A DNA stretch of 64,000 nt, from NCBI RefSeq assembly GCF_963082655.1, contig NC_081554.1, positions 45,504,291 through 45,568,290 on the forward strand. The letters are read 5' to 3'. Origin of the DNA: Stomoxys calcitrans (taxonomy: Eukaryota; Arthropoda; Insecta; Diptera; Muscidae). Both the position numbers and the translations under genes were made by a program. This document shows, piece by piece, positions 1 to 12,137 of this stretch. Numbering within the stretch: position 1 is the first letter of the stretch; the number at the start of each line of letters is the position of its first letter. The notes beneath the pieces are model-generated. The model was not told where the DNA came from and did no database searches. It saw nothing but the letters and a program-made list of their open reading frames with translations.

Positions 1-2033
1 TATGTTCCCACCCCACTACTGGAACTATGGTACATATTCCTTGGTAGTTGAAACATGTAAGGCCCATAGTTTGCTAAGGTTTCAATCATCACATTGGCTT
101 TACTCTTGTTAGAGTGTCTCATTTGGTCTTATGTTGTTTAACTAGCATCGTAACAGTTCGTTCAGCTTTGTCTTTTTTCAGTTGGTTACTGATTAGCTGA
201 TCTCCTTCTGACTAGCCAGTATACATGAAATATCATCATCGGGGTTTGGTTTTGGGATATCATCATTGTCATCAGTAAAGGGCCATGGGTTTAATGTTCA
301 ATTCTATGATAGAAATTTGGGACTATATGTTGATCTCAATAGGCTCTTATTCACTTGTTTCTCTCTTCCTTCTGCAGAATGGACATTGCTTTTTTTCCCT
401 TGTCTCCAGATACCACTCCTTTTGCAGTCTTTACATTCGTTGATACAAGGTGACTAAATTAAAGGACGCACCAATAGTAACGTGATCCCTTTTTGTAGTT
501 TATGGATCATATAATAAACACGTCACCTTAATCCAATCCTAAATATATTCATAAGGATAACCTTCAAGACTAATTTTGTGTCAGCCCAACCTGCGCAATT
601 GTAAGTCAGCTGGTGCAAGTGGCATCGTAATATTTTATCTGAAGCCTTAATTTGTGTATTTCGTAAGTACCAATGTTCCAAAAAAAAATTATATGGCCCT
701 TTTCGGTTAAAATATTCTGCACTCTCATAATTTAGCTAAAGAAAAAATCCCCTCTAGAAAATAAAGCAGTTGTTTTAGGGTTTTACTCTTAAAAGTACTA
801 TTAAAATAATGACTTTTTTATGCACTTTAAGACATGCTTGCAGAATCAACTAAACATGCTGAGATGAGCAGAGAATATTGCAAAAGCTGCAGTAATGTAT
901 TATATGTGTGCACATGAATGTATTATATATGTGTGTGTGTGTATAACACTGAAACAATGATAATATTCTTGCCAACCAAATTGACTCCCACAGCGCAAAA
1001 AATTTCAGTATAGGAAAACCAAAGAACGTAAATCTGCAAGGCTAGAACTGTAGCTAACGCTATCACAATGCAAGTGGTGAAACACGAAGAGAGAAAAGAG
1101 GAAATTGCACACTGGGTTGGAGTTGTGTATTTATTTTAATCCTTTAGGGAGATCATGAATATGTCCTTAATCCAATCTAATGGGTATGAAATAAAGTCAC
1201 ACAAAGCCGCAGACGTACGCACAGCCAGACGGATATGACAACATCGAATTGGGAAGTGTTTAAGATTCGATCGTAGTTCTGGGCAAAGATTACATATATT
1301 CTTCTTTTGATTGTTGAAAACAATCCTCAGTTATGAGACTGTAGTGGTGTTGGCTATAAACAAAGTCATTAATCGGTTTATGGGCGACTATGCATACAAA
1401 AATTACTAAAAATTATTTTTTTCCTGGATCGAAAATTTGTGGTAATGTTTTCGAGCTAAAGAGGCAAGTCTCCAAGTTAAGGATCCATTAAACGGCCAAA
1501 GGTTTTATAAAGGCGATTTTGTGGTACATATTACGGCCAAACGGTTAAATGGATTTCAATTAAAGGGCTAAATGGATTTCAATCGAATGTAAATTTTTCC
1601 AGATAAGTGACGAATGTATATGCAAATAAATTTTCCTTAAAGAAAGGCCATGAAAATGAGGAATTTATTTTCAATAAAAGAAGAAACACAGCAAATTTTT
1701 GTTAGTTGTTTTCTACAGCATTCGTTATGGGTGTGAATGCAAAGCCATAAATGGGAGTATTAGTGGTCAGATTAAGAGAAACAAATGGTGCGAGAGAAAG
1801 AGTATGACTATTTAGGTGAGTGTATGGTGAGGGTGCGATGTGCATGGTCCTACTTGCTATGTAGGTCAGCCAATTTCTAAAGGCTCGGCTTTGTGTGGCA
1901 TTGGCAATTTTATTGTTGTTTGTCTTGGAGTCTGCACAACAAGACAAAAAATTTTGTAACTTAACTAAAGTACAGGTCGTATGCAGTAGGTGGTTGGGTG
2001 TTACTTATTGTATTGAAACAAAGAAGTGCGAAT
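1..2033. other. AT-rich DNA without a recognisable gene
   Basis: Both strands give only short open frames with no recognisable domain. A short GT run lies near 930. Nothing resembles the repeat families found elsewhere in the window, so this may be single-copy intergenic or intronic DNA. Confidence 0.6.
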
Positions 2034-2458
2034 TAACAAGTAAAAGCCTGCTAAGTGGATTCTGCTAAAAATTTATAAAAAATAAATTTAGTAAAAGGGC
2101 ATAATTTTATTCTACATTCCAAACTTCTACAAACATGAAAGCTTCTAGGAACCAAACAACTATGATCCAGAGACCGGTTCACATGGAAGCTATATCAGGT
2201 CATAGATTGATTTGGACCGTATTTGGCGCAGTTGTTGGAAATCATAGCAGAACACCGCGCTCCAAATTTCAGCCAAATCAGACACAAATTGCGGCTAGTA
2301 AGGATTCAAGAAGTTAAATCGGGAGATCGGTTGATATGAGAGCTATATCAGGTTATAGACCGATTTGGACCGCAGTCGACACAGTTATTACAGTTATCGT
2401 AACAAAACGCAACATTTCAGCCAAATCAAAAAAAAAAAAAATAAATAAATTGCGGCTT
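2034..2458 (+). repeat. Family A interspersed repeat, degenerate copy
   Basis: It opens with a worn version of the family A head (AACAAGTAAAAGC) and carries two of the typical monomers, each containing a phrase like CAGGTTATAGACCGATTTGG. It ends in an A-rich run without the usual family A tail, so it is truncated. Short ORFs inside repeats of this kind are chance frames. Confidence 0.75.
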
Positions 2459-2924
2459 CATCCGCATGAGGTGTACAATAACTTTTGTTGATATTGTTTT
2501 TATTTGTTGATATTTTGGCCGAGATTGGCTTAGGATTTTGCATTTTACGAACACATTTGTGAGATATTAATTTTTATGCATGATTGTAAGATTGATTCGT
2601 TGCAAAACTTACAACGACATTGTTCCACAGCTGTGTTACAGCTGATAAGTCACAAAGTGTGATAAAGTTAATTTTTTGGTCGAAAAAAGTATTTTCATTG
2701 ATATTAGTCTTTATTGAAAAAAACTTGCCTACAATAACTTAATTTTTTCTTTTTTTCTGAAGAAGACATATTGTAGATGCTTCTTAAGTGAAACTTGAAC
2801 ATGATATGTCAACTTCAACGGGTGCTGTATGTTCTTCAAAAGAAGCATTTTTTTTAATTAAAAAAATGGAAAAACCCATCGAGTTCAAAAATTCGACAGC
2901 CTAGTTCCCCCAAGTGTGCACATG
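2459..2924. other. AT-rich DNA holding one arm of an inverted repeat
   Basis: No gene is seen. Positions of about 2488-2560 match, in inverted orientation, about 3770-3838. Confidence 0.55.
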
Positions 2925-3656
2925 TTTTTACACCCTCCAACATAAAATGGGGGGTATACTAATTTCGTCATTCCGTTTGTAACATCTCGAAATAAGACCC
3001 CATAAAGTACATATATTCTTGATTGTAATGACATTTTAAGTCGATCCAGCCATGTACGTCCGTCCGCCTGTCGAAAACACGCTAACTTTCGAAGGAGTGA
3101 AGCTAAATAGACGCTTGAAATTTTGCACAAATATATCTTATTTATGTGGGTCGTTTGGGATTCTTAATTGACTAAATTGGTCCATGTTTTTATATATTGG
3201 GTTGCCCAAAAAGTAATTGCGGATTTTTTAAAAGAAATTAAATGTATTTTTAATAAAACTTAGAATGAACTTTAATCAAATATACTTTTTTTACACTTTT
3301 TTTCTAAAGCATATAGAGCATATAGAGCTCGCAGTTCTTATCCGATTGAGCTCAAAATTTGCACGTGGTGTTTTAATTTTAGTTTCAACAACTGCCTAAA
3401 GTATGGTTCAAAACGGTTCATAACCTGATGTATTGTAGCTGCCATATAAACCGGTCTGGGATCTTGACTCGTGGTCTTCAACATTCAATTCACTTATGGT
3501 CCGAATATCTCCAATAGCATAACAATTCTTATCCTTTATTCCCTATTTGCTTAAAAAGCGATACCGCGCAAAGAACTCGGCAAATGCGATCGATGTTGGA
3601 GGGTATATGAGATTCGGCCCGTCCGAACTTGGCACGCTCTTACTTCTTTTTGCACA
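2925..3656 (-). repeat. Family A repeat, minus orientation, interrupted by a MITE fragment
   Basis: Read on the minus strand, the family A head (GCACGCTCTTACTT on the plus strand) lies near 3640. The tail, with its GACGGACG-type run and ATACTAATTTCGTCATTCCG, lies at 2950-3070. Degenerate monomers fill the middle. A MITE fragment at 3197-3311 interrupts it. Confidence 0.75.
3197..3311 (+). mobile_element. Mariner-type MITE, 3'-truncated copy
   Basis: It starts with the family end TTGGGTTGCCCAAAAAGTAA after a TA and follows the full copies closely until about 3311, where similarity stops. Only the left half is present, so no second terminal repeat exists. Confidence 0.8.
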
Positions 3657-3841
3657 TTGCAATATTTGTAGCCTCCACGGCAAATTTACCAAAAAATGGC
3701 GTTTTTGAAACCATCATTGCTCAAAAGGAGTATTTTGGGGATTTTTGTAAAAAAAATCAAGAAAATATCTAAATGTCTTCGTAAATTGCAAAATACAAAG
3801 CCAATCTCGGCCAAAATTTCAACAAATAAAAACTAAAACTA

Positions 3842-4080
3842 TTGGGTTGCCCAAAAAGTAATTGCGGATTTTTTAAAAGAAAGTAAATGCATTTTTAATA
3901 AAACTTGGAATGAACTTTTAATCAAATATACTTTTTTTTATACTTTTTTTCTAAAGCAAGCTAAAAGTAACAGCTGATAACTGACAGAAGAAAGAATGCA
4001 ATTACAGAGTCACAAGCTGTGAAAAAATTTGTCAACGCCGACTATATGAAAAATCCGCAATTACTTTTTGGGCAAGCCAA
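3842..4080 (+). mobile_element. Mariner-type MITE, full length (239 bp)
   Basis: The termini TTGGGTTGCCCAAAAAGTAA and its inverse (GCAAGCCAA end here) form inverted repeats of about 31 bp, and TA stands on both sides. The interior is non-coding. TA target duplication and small size indicate a non-autonomous Tc1/mariner derivative that would need a transposase supplied elsewhere. Confidence 0.88.
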
Positions 4081-4376
4081 TAGTATATGCTCAAAACCAT
4101 CGGAGTTATTATACACTTCAAGCAGACTTTTTTGTAAGGGTTTTTGAGCGATATCCAGCAAAAGAATTTTGAAAATCGGACCACAAAAAAAGATGTGATC
4201 AACTTTAGCGATCTGGCAAAAGGCGCCCGGACAACCTGGGCCTTGAAATACAATTTCGTTTACACCTCACCTCCAACCATTTCAAATTTCAAAGAGATAT
4301 CTCTACCCTTTCTCACACGGCATATTTTTTACTAGTTTTTTTTTAGATTTTCTCCCACTGTGGGTCGTATGAATAA

Positions 4377-4616
4377 CTGTATGACGACGATAGCATAGTT
4401 AAACGCATCACAATTCAACGGTTGCGTTGGCTAGGTCTTGTTGTTAGAATGAATGAAGAAGCTATGGCAAATAGGGTTTCTCTAAATCGAACACACGCAA
4501 TCCTGGGCGTTCAAAAGCCCGATAAAAAGAACAGGTGGTGAAAAGCATTTCAAACCATGGTGTCGGAAATTATAGTAGAAGCGCAGTGGTTCGAGGCACT
4601 TAGAAAGCTTGACTAC
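4377..4616 (+). pseudogene. Non-LTR retrotransposon ORF2 C-terminal remnant
   Basis: A frame starting at 4377 translates to about 80 residues. They contain a RLRWLGLVVRMNEEAMANRV stretch followed by a basic KPDKKNRW segment, an in-frame TGA, and then a WFEALRKLD-like end. RLRWLGH.xRM is the usual C-terminal signature of RTE/CR1-type endonuclease-reverse transcriptases. No reverse transcriptase core is present, so this is a dead 3' scrap. The sequence just upstream (4294-4365) is a short repeat also found at 41171-41238. Confidence 0.6.
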
Positions 4617-4674
4617 GTTCGACTATTGGGACAAATCTGCCATAGCCAATTATAGAAAGATATACTTCTTATCG

Positions 4675-5396
4675 ATGTCGTCGTTGAGGATTGCAAATGG
4701 GCCATATCGGTTCAGATTTGGCTATAGCCTCCATATAAACTTATCCCCAAATTGGACTTCTTGGCACAAGGACTTATGTACTTACTTCCAATATCAGTAT
4801 GGAATATGAACCGAATCGGTCTATAATATAATAATAGTTTTCATCCTGAAATTTGGCAGAAAGACTTCTGCTCCGACCTTCAACATCATTGCGGAGTAAG
4901 ATTTTAATAGGTTCATAGTCTGGTATACACCCATATAAACCGATTTTTGACTTCTTGAGCCACTAGAGGACTCAATTTTCATCTAATTTGGCTGACATTT
5001 GACACAAAGATTTCTGATATTACTTCCAACATCCATGCCAAGTAGGATCGGAATCAGTCTATATACTGATATAGCCCCCATATAAAGCGATCCCCGGATT
5101 TGTCTTATTGAGCTACTTGAGACCCGAATTTGCACATGATTTGGCTGAAATTTTACACAAATACCGCTGCTATGACTTCCACACTGGCCACGAGTATGAA
5201 CCGAATCGGGATATATACTGAAATGGGCCCAATAAATACTAATTCCCGGATATGACTACTTGAGACCATAAAAGTCGCAACCAATTCTCGAATGTACATA
5301 CAAACTGAATTAATAAGGACAAATTTTAGCGGAGTCCACGGTGGTGGGTAACCAAGATTTGAACCAGACGAACTTAGCAAATCTTTACTTGTTATT
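4675..5396 (-). repeat. Family A repeat, minus orientation
   Basis: Several degenerate monomers are seen (plus-strand phrase CCATATAAAC..GAT). They end in the family A head near 5340-5395, with GGTGGTGGGTAACCAAGATT then CTTTACTTGTTAT. The opposite tail is missing. Confidence 0.7.
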
Positions 5397-5924
5397 AAAG
5401 TTAGTTTGCAATGATTCAACCTGTTCCTGGTTTAATTTATATGTCATGCCACATTTTGTTTCGAAACTCTACCACTGTGTCATATCTCTTTGCTCCCCAC
5501 ATAGTGTCAATTTCAAATTCCACGGTACAGTGTTAAAGTATTTCCTTGAACATGTTTAGCTATGTATGTGTGCTTGAGTAAGGCAATATTACAAAGTTTG
5601 GGTGATAACAAAAGCAAAGCAGCCAAAAAAAAAAAAAACTTGTAGTTTGCAAACAAAAATTTAGTTAATGGTTAAAATAAAGCTGCTCTCATAAAAAATG
5701 TATTAACATAATCGTTATGCCTGACGTATGCATAATAGATATTTCAACTCGCATACCAAGGCAAACACGCACTCTCCTACTAACACCCTAATACATACAC
5801 ACACACACACATACACACTCTAAGTGCTTTTTTGCACACGGCAGGAAAGGAAGAAGGAGAGAGAATGAGCGTCACAGTGCTGCCAGATGAATTAGCAACT
5901 AATCCAAGGGCCCTGTGGGGGAGA
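5397..5924. other. Non-coding DNA with a CA microsatellite
   Basis: No gene is seen. A short CA run lies near 5798-5815. Confidence 0.55.
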
Positions 5925-6945
5925 TGGTGTGATCGGTCGTGTTCTTTTCCCGATATCTCTTTTTAGGCAAACAAAGGATAAAAAAAAGAATTGTCATAAT
6001 ATTGGAGTTATATCAAGTTATGGTCGGATTGGGACCATAATTGAACTGAATGTTGGAGACCATAGTAGAAGTCATTGTGTAAAATTTCAGACAATACGAG
6101 TAAGAATAGCGTCCTTTTGGGGATCTAGAAGTAAAATAGACAGATCATATTTGACACGTATATTGAAGGTCATGAAAGAAGCCGTGGTACAAAACTTCAA
6201 CCAAATAGGATAATAATTATCAAGAAGTCAAGATCTCAGATGAAAATTTTTTTCTGATGTTCACACGGATTTGAACCCAGGCGTTCGGCGTCATAGCCGG
6301 ACATGCTAACCTCTGCGCCACGGTGGTCTCCGGTTCAGGTGCCAAGAAGCCTTATACAAGTCACATTTTCACATTTCAGATCAAATTCACAGATCGGTCC
6401 ATTTGACAGCTATATGTAAATATAGTCTGATATGGACCACACGCGGATGGCCTAGTTCAACTCCATGTTCCAAATTTATGGCAAAATATGGTCTGCTTTG
6501 AAACAAATTTTGTTGGATCATATGGAAAATTTAGTCCAACAACTTTGTCCTAACATGTAGCGAACGGGAGCATATTCGGTTTGGATGTCAACTCTCCGTT
6601 CCAAATTTTATGGAAACCTGGCAATAAATGGGCTTAAGACCCTTAATAGGCGGTTTGGTCGATAAGCCAACTATATCTTAAAACAGTCCGATCTGAAGCA
6701 TACTCGTTCCGTATGTCGATAGGCCAAATGACTGTTCTAAATTTCAATAAAATCGGGTGGTAGGTGTGGCTGATCGGTCTCGGTGGATCTAATTAAGGCC
6801 AGATATGAGCCATATTCCGTTCAGTTATCGGGGGACCTAGTGCAACTCGCTGTCTCAAATTTCAACGAAATCGGACAATAAAAGCTGTACTTTTGAGCGT
6901 AAGACCCTTAACCAGGAATTGGTCTACATGACAGCTACATCTAAG
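5925..6945 (+). repeat. Family A-type repeat, plus orientation, interrupted by a SINE
   Basis: The left part resembles the head-proximal part of the copies at 10 and 37 kb. After the SINE at 6240-6331 the monomers continue in a variant form with CAGCTATAT..AAATATAGTC phrases. No tail is visible. Confidence 0.65.
6240..6331 (-). mobile_element. tRNA-derived SINE (family 1), head only
   Basis: On the minus strand it has the tRNA-like head: an A-box-like GCGCAGAGGTTAGCATG and a B-box-like GGGTTCAAATCC. It breaks off shortly after the tRNA-like part. Confidence 0.75.
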
Positions 6946-7021
6946 TATAGTTTGACTAGCCGAACCGAGCCCGCTCCGCTGCGCTTTCTTTAACTCTCTA
7001 AAATCGAATTTGTGCCATAGT
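6946..7021 (+). repeat. Family B repeat, 5' part
   Basis: It contains CCCGCTCCGCTGCGC followed by TTTCTTTAACTCTCT. The same combination recurs at about 11,885-11,960. In both places a SINE family 1 fragment follows directly. Confidence 0.5.
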
Positions 7022-7285
7022 AGACTATGGCGCTGAACGCGTTTGAATCCTGGCGAGAACATCGAACAAAGCGGTGTTTATCCCTCTTAATGATGGCGAC
7101 ATTTGCTAGGTACAATGCCATGCATGGTTATTTAAAAAATTTTCCCCTAAGAGGTGTCGGGCTATAAAAAAGGTCATTGAGTTTAAACTTGAATCGGAAA
7201 GAATTCGTTGATGTGTGAGAATTTGCACCTTATCGTTTCCTGGTGGTAATGTTCTTCATTAGGGTAATGTTCTCATGAGGGAAGG
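7022..7285 (+). mobile_element. SINE family 1, 5'-truncated and diverged
   Basis: It starts inside the tRNA-like head (CGCTGAACG..TTTGAATCCTGGCG). It continues through the AGGTGTCG and CTATAAAAAAGG blocks to a degenerate TTCCTGGTGGTAATGTTC tail. The A box is missing. Confidence 0.7.
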
Positions 7286-8313
7286 AATGGCTCCTCAGAC
7301 ATATGCCCATTTGGGGGTATTTGGGGTGGCGACATATTTGTAATCTACTGCCTAATACTTTTCATTTGAGTCCCATATTGACATGAACTTTGAATATATC
7401 TGTTTAGAGGAGTTTTGTGGTTGGGGGGGTGCCACTTGATCTTAGGCGTTTCTGGGTTCAGGGGGAGGGTCCGCCTCCACCCGATATCTAAAAATTATAT
7501 AGCCTATGTTTCCTTTCAGACAAACGTACACAATCTATGAAAATTTTAAGAAAATTCGGTTCAGCCAAGTATCATATAGTCATAATGGGTCTAATGGCGT
7601 TTTTGACGGGTGCCGTGACCCCCTATACTTCAATCTGATTTTGTATGCAAGATTCGAAATCTACCCCCGAATACCTTTTATTCGAGCCCCATATTGAAAT
7701 GAACGTTCAATATGTCTGTTTGGGAAAGTTTTGGGGTTGGGGAGGCCCGATGGGTATTTAGACTTAAATGTTATTACCATTTTCGTATTTTACTCTCTAA
7801 TACCTTTCATTTGTCGCGATCGGTCCACTTTTGATTTTGGATTGTATTTTTGGCATAAGGGCGAGGCTCCGTCCCCCTTGCGTTATCAATAAATTATAAA
7901 GCCTATTCCTACTTCCTGACTATATTCGTTATCTACTCCCGAATACCTTTCATTTGAGTCCCATATTGTCATGATCGTCAAATAAATCGATTTTAAGGGG
8001 TTTTGGGGCTGGGGCGGTCCCCCATGTACTTGGACCCAACTTTTATTATAAAATTCGTACTCTACTCTGGAATACCTTTTAATTGAATTCCATATTTTTC
8101 CGATCGGTCCACTTTTATTTTTGGGTAGAACCTTTGAGGTTAGGGGGAGGGTCCGCCCCCTCCCGATAGCAAAAAATTATATAGCCTATGTTTCCTTCCA
8201 GACCAACCTACACAATCTGTGAAAATTTCAAGGTAATCGGCTTAGCCGTTTTATAGTCTATACGGAACGAACAAACAAAGCGACAAACAAACAAACACAA
8301 ATTGAATTTTATA
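7286..8313 (+). repeat. Family B interspersed repeat with internal repeats
   Basis: At least three degenerate internal units carry a TACCTTTCATTTGAGTCCCA-like phrase. G-rich and C-rich patches (GGGGGAGGGTCCGC) lie between them. The unit ends with a primer-like GAACGAACAAACAAAGCGAC stretch just before the MITE at 8314. The inverse occurs at 50,635-51,631. I do not recognise a coding capacity. Confidence 0.65.
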
Positions 8314-8548
8314 TTGGGTTGCCCAAAAAGTAATTGCGGATTTTTTAAAAGAAAGTAAATGCATTTTTAATAAAACTTAAAATGAACTTTTAAAATGTAC
8401 TTTTTTTACACTTTTTTTCTAAAGCAAGCTAAAAGTAACAGCTGATAACTGACAGAAGAAAGAATGCAATTACAGAATCACAAGCTGTGATAAAATTTGT
8501 CAACGCCGACTATATGAAAAATCCGCAATTACTTTTAGGGCAATCCAA
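8314..8548 (+). mobile_element. Mariner-type MITE, full length (235 bp)
   Basis: Inverted termini are TTGGGTTGCCC and GGGCAATCCAA, flanked by TA on each side. It sits at the 3' edge of family B. Confidence 0.87.
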
Positions 8549-10021
8549 TATATAAGATTTTGCTCATTAAAAACCATATCCTACTTTTAGACAAAATACG
8601 AATCTATGCCAAACTTCTGCTAATACCTCAATTTTTGAATGCCATCATAGCCTGATTACTACAGACGGACGGACAGACACACGAACAGACACAGAACAGT
8701 CGGAGCGGATTTTGAGATTGGAAACCGCTTCGCTCCAAATTACCACTACTGTAAAATTAGGCCTGATCCGCTCCACTCCGCTCCGAATCCCTGATTGCAG
8801 CATAAAAATAGCATTATATTTAAAACGCTGTATCTTGAATACTGGCATATGGACAAAGGTACAGCGGAAAGGCCTAAATTTATTGCCTTAGAATTTCCCA
8901 AAGATCAATTATTAACATATCATCTAAGGGTACCCACGTGCTACAAGCGGAATAACAAACTCCTTTGCTGGCGGCTATAAAAATCTTACAAATCTGGCAT
9001 CTCCACTTCATAAGAGCACAGCAGTATGATGCGACCATGAACATGGTGATACACAAACAGATAATAAAAAGACCATCATGGCATTCGAAAGTAAGCAAAA
9101 AGTAGCAGTAATAGCGTTACTTCGAACAAAAAGTACCCCGAGTATGTGGCTTAATATCTAGCAGCATAACTGTTAAGGTTCAGCAACTTTTTTTTTGCGC
9201 ACCAATTTCTATGCTCCACCCCACCAGGCGGTTTTTCTTCGTTCTTCGTTAGTTAAACATGCATGGAATAAACTGCTTCAACAACAACGAGCAGCATTTC
9301 CTCTCCCCAAGGCTTGTATCCGTTTCAGTGTTTGCGAATAGGAGAAAAAAACTTCTCTGTGAGATATGCTGTGAGATAATAAATGTTAAATAAAGATACA
9401 CGAAATATGTTGTAACATCTTAAATATTGTGGCAGTATACAGTATGGCTAATAATGATGGCAAATGCGATTTGTGGCTAATGTAAGTTTTTCCAGGCATT
9501 AAGCCATCCTGGGTGCTTTCACCATGGTTAACATGAATGCATTTCAGCAGTTTTCTATTTGAATTGATGGAGTTTAGAGATTTTTTTAATCATATTTTAA
9601 TAATTTAAACTGCATTAAAACAGTTTGTAATCATTTCTAAACGTTAATTAGTGAAAAAGATTGTTTCATTTTCTTTTAAAATGAAAAGTTAGATGACTTT
9701 GTTGCAATTATGACGTTCTACAATATCTAATATACTTTTGAAAGGGGTGAGCTACTTATTAAATGAATAAATTGCTATCCGACCTTTCTTACGAGGAAAA
9801 GAGAAGTGACTAGATGTCGCCTTTGTATCGGAGACTATAAGTGAAAGGATATACAACTGGTAGGTGTTCGTTGACCACAGCTTCTCCGAACATCGTCATA
9901 TATAGCATCAGTTTTGGGAAAAATACTGTAGAAATGGTCGCTCCGCTAATCCGAAGAAAGGATTGAAGAAGCTAATTGGAATAAGTTTTAGCATCAATTC
10001 TGCTCGACTGTCCTTTGTATA
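8549..10021. other. Mostly unassigned non-coding DNA
   Basis: Positions 8549-8700 look like the worn end of a family A/B-type repeat (ACAGACGGACGGACAGACAC). The rest is AT-rich with only short chance frames. Confidence 0.5.
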
Positions 10022-11396
10022 CCTAACAAGTAAAAGCGTGCTAAGTTCGGCCGGGCCGAATCTTATATACCCTCCACCATGAATCGCATTAGTCGAGTTC
10101 TTTTCCCGTCATCTCTTCTTAGGCAAAAAATTATATAAGAAAAGTTTTGCTCTGCTATTAGAGTGATATCAAGATATGATCCGGTATAGACCACAATTAA
10201 ATTATATGTTGGAGACCTGTGTAAATTGTCAGCCAATTCGAATAAGAATTGCGCCCTTTGGGGGCTCAAATAGAGAGATCGATTTATATGGGAGCTGTAT
10301 CGGGCTATAGACCGATTCAGACCATAAAAAACACGTATGTTGATGGTCATGAGAGGATCCGTCATACAAAATTTCAGGCAAATCGGATCCTAATTGCGAT
10401 CTCTAGAGGCTCAAGAAGTCAAGATCCCAGATCGGTTTATATGGCAGCTATATCAGGTTATGAACCGATTTGAACAATAATTGGCACAGTTGTTGGATAT
10501 CATAACAAAATACTACATTCAAAAAATCATTCCAATCGGATAAGAATAGCGCCCTCTAGAGGCTCTAGAAGTCAAGACCCAAGATCGGTTTATATGACAG
10601 CTATACCAGGTTATGAAACGATTTGAATCATACTTGGCACAGTTGTTGGACATTTGTTGTATATTATAACAAAACACGTCGTGCAAAATCTCATTCCAAT
10701 CAGATAAGAATTGCGCTCTCTAGAGGCTCAAGAAGTCAAGACCCAAGATCGGTTTATATGGCAGCTATATCAGGTTATGAACCGATTTGAATCATAGTTG
10801 GCAAAGTTGTTGTATATTATAACAAAACACGTCGTGCAAAATTTCATTCCAATCGGATAAGAATTGCGCTCTCTAGAGGCTCAAGAAGTCAAGACCCAAG
10901 ATCGGTTTATATGACAGCTATACCAGGTTATGAACCGATTTCAACCATACTTATCACAGTTGTTAGAAGTGATACTAAAACACTATGTGCAAAATTTCAG
11001 TCAAATCGGATAAGAATTGCGCCCTCTAGAGGCTCAAGAAATCAAGACCCAAGATCGGTTTATATGGCAGCTATATCAAAACATGGACCGATATGGGCCA
11101 TTTACAATACGAACCGACCTACACTAATAAGAAGTATTTGTGCAAAATTTCAAGCGGCTAGCTTTACTTCTTCGGAAGTTAGCGTGCTTTCGACAGACAG
11201 ACGGACGGACATGACTAGATCGACATAAAATGTTGCGACGATCAAAAATATATATACTTTATGGGGTCTCAGACGAATATTTCGAGTAGTTACAAACAGA
11301 ATGACGAAATTAGTATACCGCCCATCCTATGGTGTAGGGTATAACAAACAGAATGACGAAATTAGTATACCCCCCATCCTATGGTGGAGGGTATAA
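10022..11396 (+). repeat. Family A repeat, complete copy with about five 153-bp monomers
   Basis: The head (AACAAGTAAAAGCGTGCTAA, then TATACCCTCCACCAT) is at 10,025-10,080. The landmark GGCTC(A/T)AGAAGTCAAGA starts at 10,408, 10,561, 10,725 and 10,878, and a near copy at 11,031, giving spacings of 153, 164, 153 and 153 bp. The tail has a GACAGACGGACGGACATG run, a GATCG/CGATC hairpin-like segment and ATGGTGGAGGGTATA. The last 50 bp or so of the tail is itself duplicated in tandem. Confidence 0.85.
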
Positions 11397-11600
11397 AAAT
11401 GAAGTGGAAACAGTGGAGGGCCTTCATATGAGGCCTATATCTCTTTATAGACCAATTCGGATTATACTTGGCATGGATGTTGGAAATCATAACTGAAGTC
11501 TTTGATCCAAATTTCAGCCAAATCGGATGAAAATTGAGGCTTCTAAGGGCTGAAGAATTCAAATCTGGGAAGCGGATCACGAACGCCATGAATGGTTCGC
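11397..11600 (+). repeat. Family A fragment
   Basis: One diverged monomer (TTATAGACCAATTCGGATTA) directly abuts the end of the complete copy. Neither head nor tail is present. Confidence 0.55.
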
Positions 11601-11880
11601 ATAAGTCCACAAAAACTTGTTTTTCTAAGGAAGAGTAGCAGAAAACTCTTCCATACGGCCAAAGCCTCAAGAGCAACACACGACTGGGAGGTTTCAAAGG
11701 CCTGCGGAAAACCACTCATTGGTGACTGTTTTTGCTAAACTCAAGAACGCTGAAGCCACATGATATTCTATTGCAAGTCTACTGAAGGTCGAGACACTAG
11801 TTACATAATTAAACGCACAAGTTGCTGTTAAGTAGATAATTTTGAAAAAAAAACCCCATTCTGTGCTTGAATGTATTTTT
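11601..11880. other. Unassigned non-coding DNA
   Basis: No domain, repeat family or RNA gene is recognised. Confidence 0.45.
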
Positions 11881-11984
11881 ATCTCAAACTAGCTGGACAG
11901 GGCCCGCTGCGCTGCGCCTTCTTTCACTCTCTTATTCCAACTGAGCCCCATTTTGACTCGGTCGGGAAAAAAGTCATGTTTAGG
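11881..11984 (+). repeat. Family B 5' part
   Basis: GGCCCGCTGCGCTGCGCCTT followed by CTTTCACTCTC matches the segment at about 6960-7000. As there, it runs straight into a SINE family 1 fragment, so the junction may be a fixed composite rather than two independent insertions. Confidence 0.5.
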
Positions 11985-12130
11985 GGTGCTGGTTCGGCCT
12001 TTTAGGTGTCGCACAGCGGCACGCCGTTCGGACTCGGCTATAAAATGACTCGGACTGCACTCATTGATATGTGAGAAGTTTGTCCCTGTTCCTTAGCGGA
12101 ATATTCATGGGCAAAATTTGCATTTGCATG
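11985..12130 (+). mobile_element. SINE family 1, 3' half
   Basis: It holds the AGGTGTCGCACAGCGGCACG block, GACTCGGCTATAAAA and the terminal GTTCCTTAGCGGAAT..GGGCAAAATTTGCA. The tRNA-like head is absent. Confidence 0.8.
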
Positions 12131-12137
12131 CATGTCT

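Noticed and set aside
4144..4335. 63-residue frame with FENRTTKKDVINFSD
   Set aside because: No matching family recognised. It overlaps a short dispersed repeat and has an antisense frame of similar length.
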